Of a stretch of DNA of 64,000 bases, positions 54,221 to 61,450 are shown piece after piece; position 1 is the first letter of the stretch; every line of letters starts with the position of its first letter. Source of the DNA: Pseudomonas sp. BP8 (GTDB lineage Bacteria; Pseudomonadota; Gammaproteobacteria; Pseudomonadales; Pseudomonadaceae); NCBI RefSeq assembly GCF_017875955.1, contig NZ_JAGINK010000001.1:3316501-3380500 (forward strand). Reading direction: 5' to 3'. Made by a program: the position numbers and the translations under genes. The notes beneath the pieces are model-generated. The model made no database searches and was not told where the DNA came from. It was given only the letters and a program-made list of their open reading frames with translations.

Positions 54221-55247
54221 GCGCCACCTCCTGCCTGAGCTGTGCGGTGATGGCGAAACGTTCGCGGCCGCTGGCCTTGTCGGCCTGGATGATCCCCTGG
54301 AACTGGGCGTGTTCGAGCGTAGTGCAGGCTTTTACCTGGCCGAGCAAGGCGCTGGCGTGTGCGCTTTGGCCAGAGAAGGTCACCTGATTGCCGTCGCGAA
54401 CCTCCAGTTGCTCGACCCAGGTGTCGTCAGCCAGGCAGGCGCTCAGGTCGGCCAGCAGCCGGGTAAGGGTAGGGCGCTGGGCTTTCAGGGTCGCCAGGTA
54501 GCTGGAGGCGCCCAGTGTGCTATCGAGGGTCTGGCGCAATTGCTGGACGTGCTGGACGGCTTGGCGTTGTTCGGTGACTGCCTGCTGCATCGCGTCGACG
54601 GTATGCTGACGCCGATCGAGCCAGGCCGCAGCGAGTACCACCAGGCAGGCTGCGCAGCCCAGCCAAAGCCAGCGATCAAGGCCTGTGCGCAGCTGCGGGC
54701 TGCCGCTGCCGGCCGGCAGCAAGTCGATGAACAGGCGCTCGCCACTGGGGCTGAGGGCATCGATGGCGACCAGGTGCACGTCGCGTTGGCGGCAGGCGGC
54801 GAGCATCTGTGCCAGTGCATCACGCGCAATCGCTACCAGTTCGACTTGGGCCAAAGGGGGTTGGCGGTGCACGACGCGAGCGACGAAGTGCACCTGCTCG
54901 GCGCTGTAGGGCGTGTACCTGTCGATCTCATAAGCCAGCACTTGCCTGAGGTTGCGAGTGGCGGCGAGGGGTAGGCCTATACGTTGTGCCATGACCTGTG
55001 ATGCCTGCAGGACCAGCACGGCCGGCCGCCCTTGCTGATGCCGCGCTGGCAGCGGCCAGACGAGCAGTTGAGGCGTATTGCCCGCACCGATGCGCCTGGC
55101 CAGCTTGGCCGGGAGCATGCCGACCAGCTCCGCCAGCCATGCTCTGAGCCAGCGTCTGGGCTGGCTGGTGTGCCAGCGTGCCTGGCCGAGCTGCTTGTAG
55201 CTGACCAGCAGTGCCGCGTAATGACTGAGCCTGTTCAATCCTGCCAC
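54204..55247 (-). CDS. gspL: Type II secretion protein GspL
   Basis: 347 residues. A cytoplasmic actin-like part (about 1-190: LVSYKQLGQARWH, then LAATRNLRQVLAYEIDRYTPYSAEQ) precedes a membrane helix near 200-215 (WLGCAACLVVLAAAWL) and a periplasmic ferredoxin-like tail (VTFSGQSAHASALLGQV). It anchors the GspE ATPase to the inner membrane with GspM. The EIDRYTPYSAEQ motif is shared with PilM/GspL proteins. It overlaps gspK and gspM, as expected in a tightly packed operon. Confidence 0.87.
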   Translation of the reverse strand: MAGLNRLSHYAALLVSYKQLGQARWHTSQPRRWLRAWLAELVGMLPAKLARRIGAGNTPQLLVWPLPARHQQGRPAVLVLQASQVMAQRIGLPLAATRNLRQVLAYEIDRYTPYSAEQVHFVARVVHRQPPLAQVELVAIARDALAQMLAACRQRDVHLVAIDALSPSGERLFIDLLPAGSGSPQLRTGLDRWLWLGCAACLVVLAAAWLDRRQHTVDAMQQAVTEQRQAVQHVQQLRQTLDSTLGASSYLATLKAQRPTLTRLLADLSACLADDTWVEQLEVRDGNQVTFSGQSAHASALLGQVKACTTLEHAQFQGIIQADKASGRERFAITAQLRQEVAHASVH

Positions 55248-55948
55248 CTCAGTACGCGATAGGGCTTGCCACCGGCATGCGCGGGTAACAGGACGAAGGT
55301 GGCCTTCAGATGTGCGGTAAATCCACTCGGCAGGCTGGCTTCACTGCTGACGGTGAGGATCTGTCCGGGATCCAGCGCCGGGCCATTGTACCGAGGCAGT
55401 CCGAGCAGCTTGGCCAGTGCCGGCGCCGCCAGGCTCGGGTCAGGGTGGGTATTGCCCGACCAGACGGTAATTAAGGGCAGGGCACGGGCGTACACCGCGT
55501 AGGTCATGCCGGGCAGTTCGCGGAATTCTTCGAGCATTCGCAGGGGTACCTCGTTGCGCCTCTTCCCTAGGGCCTGAGTGATGGATTTGGCGGTCGCGCG
55601 GCTGGCGCCATTGGCACGCAGCAGCTTTTCCAGGCTCGATGCGGGACTCGCATTAAGATCGAGCTTGCCGCGCTCGCTCATGACGCTGACGCGCAGCATG
55701 CAGTCGGCGAAGCGCAGGGGATGCTGCTGGCCGTCGGCAAGCCAGCGTGTGGGGTCGTTGCGCAGCAAGTTGGCCACGGCCAGATTGAACCCTGCCTGGG
55801 CGGCGAAGGCAGCTTGGGTCTGGTTGCCCTGCCATAGCGCTTGACGCTGCTGGAGCTGGACGGAAATCGCCAGGCCAGCGAGCACTATGCTCAGCAGGCC
55901 GACGACCCAAAGCACCAGTAGCAGGGCCGCGCCGCGTTGCCGATTCAC
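55235..55948 (-). CDS. gspK: Minor pseudopilin GspK
   Basis: 237 residues. The prepilin-type N-terminus RQRGAALLLVLWVVGLLSIVLAGLA lacks the Glu at position five of the mature helix, as is normal for GspK. KLDLNASPASSLEKLLRANG is the SAM-like helical domain typical of GspK, followed by LPGMTYAVYARALPLITVWSG. At 237 residues it is shorter than XcpX (about 330), so the central alpha domain is reduced. It caps the pseudopilus tip with GspI and GspJ. It overlaps gspJ by four bases. Confidence 0.9.
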   Translation of the reverse strand: MNRQRGAALLLVLWVVGLLSIVLAGLAISVQLQQRQALWQGNQTQAAFAAQAGFNLAVANLLRNDPTRWLADGQQHPLRFADCMLRVSVMSERGKLDLNASPASSLEKLLRANGASRATAKSITQALGKRRNEVPLRMLEEFRELPGMTYAVYARALPLITVWSGNTHPDPSLAAPALAKLLGLPRYNGPALDPGQILTVSSEASLPSGFTAHLKATFVLLPAHAGGKPYRVLRWQD

Positions 55949-56550
55949 GGCCGACCACCGTCGCCCGAGAGGTCAAGCAGCAGATTGACCTGCAGCAGCG
56001 GCCATGCTTTGCGGTCGCTCATTTGCACGTCCACCCGGAGCGTCTGCGGCAGCCGTTCAGGCCAAGGCCACTGGGTCAGCCAGCCGGTCGGCTTGCCGAG
56101 CGGGGAGTAGCCGCGGTAACTCAGCTGCAGGCTTTTGACTCCGCTCAGCAAACGTTGCGGTTCGCTCCAGGCCTGCAGGCGACGGCCATCCAGCCTGGCC
56201 AATTGCAGCTCTAGCCGGTCATCGCGGCGCAACAGGCGCTGGCGGTATAACCCTCCGCCGACGGAACTGGGCAGGGGGGCAAAGAACTCCACGCTGTTGC
56301 GGTTACCCTCAAATGTCGTGGTGTGCGCGCCCTGACCGGTAGATGCGCTCAACGGCAGTACCTGCCCCAGCGACTGGCGCAAGAAGCGCTGGGTCGCGCG
56401 CAGCTCGTCAAGCCTGTCGCTGTAGCGTTCGGCCTTGGCCACGGCGCGATTGGCCGCGACCAGTGCACCGCCCACCAGCCCGAGCAGCAACCCTATCAGG
56501 CTGATCACCACAAGAATTTCCACCAGGGTGAAACCTGCCTGGCGCTTCAA
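55945..56550 (-). CDS. gspJ: Minor pseudopilin GspJ
   Basis: 201 residues. The prepilin signal QAGFTLVEILVVISLIGLLLG has the cleavage Gly and Glu5. The globular part contains LRATQRFLRQSLGQVLPLS and VEFFAPLPSSVGGGLYR, the GspJ pattern, and a PRVD-like end LRVDVQMSDRKAWPLL. It joins the tip complex of the pseudopilus. It overlaps gspI and gspK by four bases each. Confidence 0.9.
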   Translation of the reverse strand: MKRQAGFTLVEILVVISLIGLLLGLVGGALVAANRAVAKAERYSDRLDELRATQRFLRQSLGQVLPLSASTGQGAHTTTFEGNRNSVEFFAPLPSSVGGGLYRQRLLRRDDRLELQLARLDGRRLQAWSEPQRLLSGVKSLQLSYRGYSPLGKPTGWLTQWPWPERLPQTLRVDVQMSDRKAWPLLQVNLLLDLSGDGGRP

Positions 56551-56909
56551 CGGACAGCTCCAGCGGCGCGGGCACGCAGGGTGCTGTAATGCGATGTGCG
56601 TGCGTCGTCGCTGAGGGTCAGGTCCAGCCGATAGAGGTCGAAGTGCCTCGGCTGTGCCTGCTCGAGGGCAACCTCCAGCACCCAGTCGATCCCCTGCCAG
56701 GTGCCGCGTTGCTGGCCCGGAGCAAGTTCGGCGAGGTCGAAATCGTCCATCAGCGAGCGCGCGGCCGCGTTGTGGCGATCACTGCCCTCGACCTGCAACA
56801 GTGACCGGCTGCTCTGGGCAAAGGCGCCCAGCAGGATTGTCGAAGCGACCACCAGCAAGGCAATGGCGGCAAGCATCTCCAGCAGGGTAAAGCCGCGCTG
56901 GCGGGTCAT
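56547..56909 (-). CDS. gspI: Minor pseudopilin GspI
   Basis: 120 residues starting at ATG 56909. The prepilin signal QRGFTLLEMLAAIALLVVAS is followed by a compact beta domain with WQGIDWVLEVALEQAQPRHFDLYRLDLTLS, the usual GspI size and shape. The open frame extends 12 codons upstream into gspH, but only the shorter start puts the cleavage site close to the N-terminus. Initiates the tip complex with GspJ and GspK. Confidence 0.9.
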   Translation of the reverse strand: MTRQRGFTLLEMLAAIALLVVASTILLGAFAQSSRSLLQVEGSDRHNAAARSLMDDFDLAELAPGQQRGTWQGIDWVLEVALEQAQPRHFDLYRLDLTLSDDARTSHYSTLRARAAGAVR

Positions 56910-57346
56910 GGCAGCTCCCGCAGTTGCACGCTGCCAGTGAGCCAACCGACATCGATCCGCCAGCGCGCCAGGCCACGGCTGATCAGGATATTGCCGCCAC
57001 TGGCCGCGCCGTCAGGGTAGAACTCAAACGCAGTGCCCAGCCCGCGGGCAGTCTGCAGGCGTACGCGGAAGTCTTCTGGCCAGGCCTCTGGCTTGCGCCC
57101 GGGCGCCTGCACGCGACGCCCGCGCAAGTCGAAGTGGGCCCGCACCGGTTGCCCGCTGGCGATCGCCTGCACGCGTGCACTGCGCAAGGCCGAAACCATG
57201 TGCGCGAGCGCGCTGCGCTCGTTCGCTAGCAGCATGCCGCGGCCTACGCCGACCGCGAGGATCGACGAGGCAAGGCCGACCAGCACGATGACAACGAGCA
57301 GCTCGAACAGGGTAAAACCGCGTTGGCGAGGCCGGCCAGCTGTCAT
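56906..57346 (-). CDS. gspH: Minor pseudopilin GspH
   Basis: 146 residues. The prepilin signal RQRGFTLFELLVVIVLVGLAS has Gly cleavage and Glu5. ERSALAHMVSALRSARVQAIASGQPVRAHFDL is the helix and first strand typical of GspH/FimT. The end FEFYPDGAASGGNILISRG is also typical of the family. It links the major pseudopilin to the tip. It lies two bases after gspG and overlaps gspI by four. Confidence 0.9.
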   Translation of the reverse strand: MTAGRPRQRGFTLFELLVVIVLVGLASSILAVGVGRGMLLANERSALAHMVSALRSARVQAIASGQPVRAHFDLRGRRVQAPGRKPEAWPEDFRVRLQTARGLGTAFEFYPDGAASGGNILISRGLARWRIDVGWLTGSVQLRELP

Positions 57347-57348
57347 GC

Positions 57349-57771
57349 TTACTCCCAGTTGCCGAAGTCGGCTTTGTCGCCTTCGCCACCGGCCGCGCCG
57401 TCCTGGCCAAGGAAGATCAGGTCAAAGCTGCCGTGGCTGCCGGGGTAGTGATAAGCGAAGGGATGTCCGAACGGGTCGAGCAGGTCTGACGGTTTTGCAT
57501 AGGGCCCGGCCCAGCGGCTGGCATGGGTCGGCTTGTGCAGCAGTTGTTCGAGACTCGCCGGCGGCGCACCGACATCCAGGGCAAAGCTCTCGATTTTCAT
57601 GCTCAGGCTGGCCAGCTGCGCCTTGCCGGCGCCGTACTTGCCCTTGTCGACGTTGCCGCCGACCTGGCGCACAACGATGGTCGCGACAATTCCCAAGAGG
57701 ACGATGACAGCGAGCATTTCGAGCAGAGTGAAGCCCGCTTGACGGGCGTTGGGTGTTGGCTTGGAGCGCAT
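57349..57771 (-). CDS. gspG: Major pseudopilin GspG
   Basis: 140 residues. RQAGFTLLEMLAVIVLLGIVAT gives the prepilin peptidase site and Glu5. GKYGAGKAQLASLSMKIESFALDVG and PPASLEQLL then ASRWAGPY and LLDPFGHPFAYHYPG are the highly conserved GspG signature including the calcium-binding C-terminal loop region (GQDGAAGGEGDKADFGNWE). It builds the pseudopilus shaft. No prepilin peptidase gene is in the window, so a shared PilD-like enzyme is needed. Confidence 0.95.
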   Translation of the reverse strand: MRSKPTPNARQAGFTLLEMLAVIVLLGIVATIVVRQVGGNVDKGKYGAGKAQLASLSMKIESFALDVGAPPASLEQLLHKPTHASRWAGPYAKPSDLLDPFGHPFAYHYPGSHGSFDLIFLGQDGAAGGEGDKADFGNWE

Positions 57772-57781
57772 GAGAGGGTTC

Positions 57782-58981
57782 CTAGATATTGCTGGTCAGG
57801 CTCATCAGCGGGAGCATGATGGCGAGCATGATTGCCGCCACCATGACGGCCATGATGATGGTCAGTGTGGGCACCAGCGCCGCCAGCAGGCGGTCGATAG
57901 TGCGTTTGGCCTCAAGGTCGTAGACATCGGCGACCTTCAGCAGCATGGCGCCGAGCGTGCCCGACTGTTCGCCGACGTCGATCATCTGCAGGGCCAACTC
58001 AGGTAGCAGTGCGTCGGCCGCCAACGCCTGGGCCAGGCTGCTGCCTTGCCTGACCTGTTCGGTGGTGTCGCCGACGTGCGCCCGCAGTGCATGGTTGGCA
58101 CTGACTTCACGGCCGATCGCCAGCGCGCCGAGCAAGCTCACGCTGTTGCTCAGCAGGGTGCCCAGGGTGCGCGCCAGGCGCGCGGTTTCCAGCCGTTGCA
58201 CAAGCGTGCCGAACACGCGGTTGCGCCACAGGCGCAGGTCTTGCGCGATGCGTCGCTGCGGATTGCGCCGGGCGGCCAGCCATAGCCAACTGGCGCCGAC
58301 CATCGTCAACAGACTGGCCATGCCCCAGGCACTGACCCACTCGCCCAAGGCCAGCACCGCCCGGGTCACCAGTGGGATCGGCACGCCCAAATCCTGAAAA
58401 ATCGGCACGAACTGCGGCACTACGTAGGCCAGCAACAGCGCCAACGAGCCGATCACGCCGATCACCAGGAAGGCCGGATAGATCAGCGCGTTGATCACTT
58501 CGCCGCGCAGTGAGTGGCTTTGTTCCAGGTAACCGCTGAGCTGGGCCAGGGTCACTTCGAGTACACCGCCGGCTTCGCCCGCACGCACCAGGCTGGTGTA
58601 GAACGGCGAGAAGCTGCCTGGATGTTCTTCGAGCGCCTGCGACAAAGGCACGCCGGCCTTGACCTGGTCGCGAACCCGCTCCAGGACAGCTTGCGCGGCG
58701 ATCTTGTGCACGTTCTTGAGCACCGTGCCCAGCGCTCTGTCGAGCGGTTGGCCGGCGCTGATCAAGGTCGTCAACTGTTGAGTGATGGTGATCAGCTCGA
58801 TTGGTTTGAACACGCTGCGCGCCTTGCCTGGACGCAGCAGCTGGTTGCCCTGTTTGAGCTTCAGGACCAACAGGCCACGGCGTTGCAACTGGTGCACGGC
58901 GCTGTCATGGTCGCCGGCCTCCAGTTCGCCTTGTAGCGTGCGGCCTGCGCTGTCCAGTGCGCTGTAGGAGAACACCGGCAT
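57782..58981 (-). CDS. gspF: Type II secretion inner-membrane protein GspF
   Basis: 399 residues. MPVFSYSALDSAGRTLQGELEA is the family N-terminus. Two GspF repeats follow, each with a membrane helix pair region (ALIYPAFLVIGVIGSLALLLAYVV and the C-terminal LVPTLTIIMAVMVAAIMLAIMLPL). PGSFSPFYTSLVRAGEAGG is the conserved motif of the first repeat and ELALQMIDVGEQSGTL of the second. It is the platform for pseudopilus assembly. Its ATG follows the gspE stop by one base. A longer open frame overlaps gspE and is rejected. Confidence 0.94.
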   Translation of the reverse strand: MPVFSYSALDSAGRTLQGELEAGDHDSAVHQLQRRGLLVLKLKQGNQLLRPGKARSVFKPIELITITQQLTTLISAGQPLDRALGTVLKNVHKIAAQAVLERVRDQVKAGVPLSQALEEHPGSFSPFYTSLVRAGEAGGVLEVTLAQLSGYLEQSHSLRGEVINALIYPAFLVIGVIGSLALLLAYVVPQFVPIFQDLGVPIPLVTRAVLALGEWVSAWGMASLLTMVGASWLWLAARRNPQRRIAQDLRLWRNRVFGTLVQRLETARLARTLGTLLSNSVSLLGALAIGREVSANHALRAHVGDTTEQVRQGSSLAQALAADALLPELALQMIDVGEQSGTLGAMLLKVADVYDLEAKRTIDRLLAALVPTLTIIMAVMVAAIMLAIMLPLMSLTSNI

Positions 58982-58982
58982 G

Positions 58983-60671
58983 TCAGTCGCCCCCCGTGAC
59001 ACGCAGCACTTCTTCGAGCGACGTGATGCCGGCCAGCGCCTGGCGCAGGCCTTCTTCATAAAGGGTCACCAGACCCTTCTGGCGGGCGCTGGCTTCGAGG
59101 GTCGCAGCATCTGTCTGGCGCATGAGCAGGCCGCGCAGGTCTTCATCCATCACCAGCAATTCGGTGATCGCACTGCGCCCATGGTAGCCGCCGCCTGGCG
59201 CTTGCTCGTCGGGGCGATAGAGGATAATCGGCCGCTGTTGCGTGTAACGTGCCAACTGATGCCGTTCGATAAGCTCGGCCGGGGCCTCGAAGGCGATGCG
59301 CGTGGCGGGGTCGAGCCTGCGCACCAGGCGCTGGGCAAGAATGCCTTGCAGCGTTGAGGCCAGCAGATAGCCCTCGACGCCCATGTCCAACAGGCGGGTG
59401 ATACTCGCCGCTGCACTGTTGGTGTGCAGCGTCGACAGTACCAGGTGGCCGGTGAGGGACGATTGGATAGCAATGCGGCAGGTTTCCAGGTCGCGCATTT
59501 CACCGATCATGATCACGTCCGGATCTTGCCGCACGATCGAGCGCAAGGCCGTGGCAAAACCGAGGCCGATCGCTGGCTTGACCTGAATCTGGTTGATACC
59601 GGTCAGTTGGTATTCAACCGGGTCTTCAACGGTGATGATCTTGCGTTCGGCAGTGTTCAAGCCCGACAGCGCGGTGTACAGCGTAGTGGTCTTGCCTGAG
59701 CCGGTCGGTCCGGTCACCAGGAAGATGCCATGCGGGCGGGCCAGCAATTGTTCAATGGTATGCAGGGTCTGGCCGTCGATACCCAGGCTGGCGAAGTCGA
59801 AGCTGACGGTTTGCCGGTCCAGCAGGCGCATTACCACCGACTCGCCGAAACTGGTGGGCACGGTCGACACGCGCAGGTCCAGCTCGCGGCCCTGGATACG
59901 CAGCATGATTCGGCCATCCTGGGGCAGGCGCCGCTCGGCAATGTCCAGGCGGGCCATGATCTTCAACCGCGAGATCACTGCAGCGGCATAGCCGCTCGGC
60001 GGCGCTTCGCCCTCGACCAACACGCCATCGACCCGGTAGCGCACCTTCAGCTGGCTTTCGAACGGTTCGACGTGGATATCCGAGGCGCGGCGGTCGACGG
60101 CGTGCTGCAGCATCAGGTTGACCAAGCGGATCACCGGCGCCTCGGAGGCCATGTCCTTGAGTTGCTCGATGTCGCCTTCGGCGACGCGATCGTCATCCAG
60201 GGTCTGGATCAGTGCACCCATTGCCGAACGCCCCGTACCGTAGACCTGTTCGACCAAGGCGGTGATTTCATCGTGGGTGGCAACCACCAGTTCGACCGGC
60301 TTGCCTGCCTGGTAGCCCAGCGCGGCGAGGGCGTAGGCCGAAGGTGGGACGGCAGCCGCCACACGCAGTTGACTACCGCTGTTATTGAGGGTGACAACGC
60401 CGTACTGGCGAGCGAAGCGCTCGCTGGCAATTGGCGCCGTCTCGACCGGCTGATCTGCGAGCCTGGGGGCTTCGAGCAATTGAGCGTAGGCCGTGGCCAT
60501 CTGTTGATCTTTAACCGCGCCCAAACGTAACAGTGTGCGGAGTATTTCGTCCTCGCCGATACCCTGAGCTACACCCAGTCGGGCCGCACGGTGCCTATCG
60601 GCCGGTTGCAATGCGCCAGCATTGATCAGCCACTCACATAGTGTATCGGCAGAGGGTATGTTTAGATTCAT
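58983..60671 (-). CDS. gspE: Type II secretion ATPase GspE lacking the tetracysteine motif
   Basis: 562 residues. N-terminal GspE_N domain (LGAVKDQQMATAYAQLLEAPR), then the ATPase core: Walker A GPTGSGKTTT near residue 325, the Asp box DIHVEPFESQLKVRYRVDGV, Walker B VIMIGEMRD and the His box HLVLSTLHTN. Between the core and the end, where GspE proteins carry two CxxC pairs that bind zinc, this protein reads LDPATRIAFEAPAEL to LYRPDEQAPGGGYHGRS with no cysteine. The surrounding GYxGR and ITELLVMDE are intact, so this is a true absence. It powers pseudopilus growth. ATG 60671 is chosen over TTG 60689. It is the first gene of the operon. Confidence 0.94.
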   Translation of the reverse strand: MNLNIPSADTLCEWLINAGALQPADRHRAARLGVAQGIGEDEILRTLLRLGAVKDQQMATAYAQLLEAPRLADQPVETAPIASERFARQYGVVTLNNSGSQLRVAAAVPPSAYALAALGYQAGKPVELVVATHDEITALVEQVYGTGRSAMGALIQTLDDDRVAEGDIEQLKDMASEAPVIRLVNLMLQHAVDRRASDIHVEPFESQLKVRYRVDGVLVEGEAPPSGYAAAVISRLKIMARLDIAERRLPQDGRIMLRIQGRELDLRVSTVPTSFGESVVMRLLDRQTVSFDFASLGIDGQTLHTIEQLLARPHGIFLVTGPTGSGKTTTLYTALSGLNTAERKIITVEDPVEYQLTGINQIQVKPAIGLGFATALRSIVRQDPDVIMIGEMRDLETCRIAIQSSLTGHLVLSTLHTNSAAASITRLLDMGVEGYLLASTLQGILAQRLVRRLDPATRIAFEAPAELIERHQLARYTQQRPIILYRPDEQAPGGGYHGRSAITELLVMDEDLRGLLMRQTDAATLEASARQKGLVTLYEEGLRQALAGITSLEEVLRVTGGD

Positions 60672-61158
60672 AATGATGGCTTTGTGCAAGTGCTGGCTAT
60701 ATAGCGGCGCATTACGACTTACTATGTTTTAAGATGGCCGGGAGAATACGTCGTTATTTTTCCAGGCGCAACAGTGTATGTTTCTGACTGTTTGTAGTGA
60801 GTTTAATGCAGGTATTTGCTGGGGCGTCGAGAGTTTAGCAGGCCTCTAAACCTAATTGCAACTAGGTTTAGTGCATAGTTATTTATTGCTCATATCGACA
60901 CAAAAAAGCATGAAAATTGCTCATAGTATGAGTTTCCAGGCTTGTTCTGTCCGCTTATCGCTTCAGGAAGGCTTTTGCGGTGCGCGTAACTAGTGTGTTT
61001 GTTCTTTATTTATTAGTAATTCCAAGGCTTTTTCTGGTGATGTTCAGCTGATTTTTTCAGTGCGCTTGAACTTTTCTCGCAACTGCTCAGACTTACCCGC
61101 CGGCCTGACTCTGTTTCCGGTCTGATTACTCCTGTTTTCCTCTCTCGAGAACTATTCG
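60672..61158. promoter_or_regulatory. Divergent T2SS / secreted-protein control region with repeats
   Basis: 487 bp of AT-rich sequence between gspE and the small secreted-protein gene, with no gene. It holds a three-armed repeat GTTTAG (60833-60838), CTAAACCTA (60846-60854) and TAGGTTTAG (60863-60871) in which the middle arm can pair with either side. The direct repeat ATTGCTCATA is at 60885-60894 and 60916-60925, 31 bp apart, and the second copy runs into the palindrome CTCATAGTATGAG (60920-60932). This looks like a multi-site control region for both transcripts; no regulator is assigned. Confidence 0.55.
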
Positions 61159-61404
61159 ATGAATAGATTATTGCTGTCGCTCGCCTGTTCGACGCTCTTG
61201 GCAACTCACGTGTCTGCCTTTGCAGAAACCGCAGACGCCTCAACGCAATCCAGCGCTTATCAACAAGCACGCGAGCAACTGGATACCCAACGCGAACAAC
61301 TCTCCGGGGTGAGCCGTATTGCCCAGTCCACGACGGATGCCAATGCCTTCGTCGACAGTGCGGTAGACACCAGCGACGCGCCGGCGCAGGTCAACCAGCC
61401 GTGA
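61159..61404 (+). CDS. Small secreted hypothetical protein, 81 aa
   Basis: A signal peptide (LLLSLACSTLLATHVSAFA, cleavage near residue 22) leaves a mature part of about 58 residues, rich in Ser, Thr, Gln, Asp and Ala, with no cysteine and one short helical heptad region (YQQAREQLDTQREQLSGV). I do not recognise the family. It lies 46 bp before the GH3 gene in the same direction and opposite the type II secretion operon, so it may be a periplasmic or secreted companion of either. Coding status is supported by the signal peptide and normal composition but is not certain. Confidence 0.65.
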   Translation: MNRLLLSLACSTLLATHVSAFAETADASTQSSAYQQAREQLDTQREQLSGVSRIAQSTTDANAFVDSAVDTSDAPAQVNQP

Positions 61405-61450
61405 GGCCGGTGGATATTTGCCTCCCACCCCGTTCTTAAGGATTCGATCC

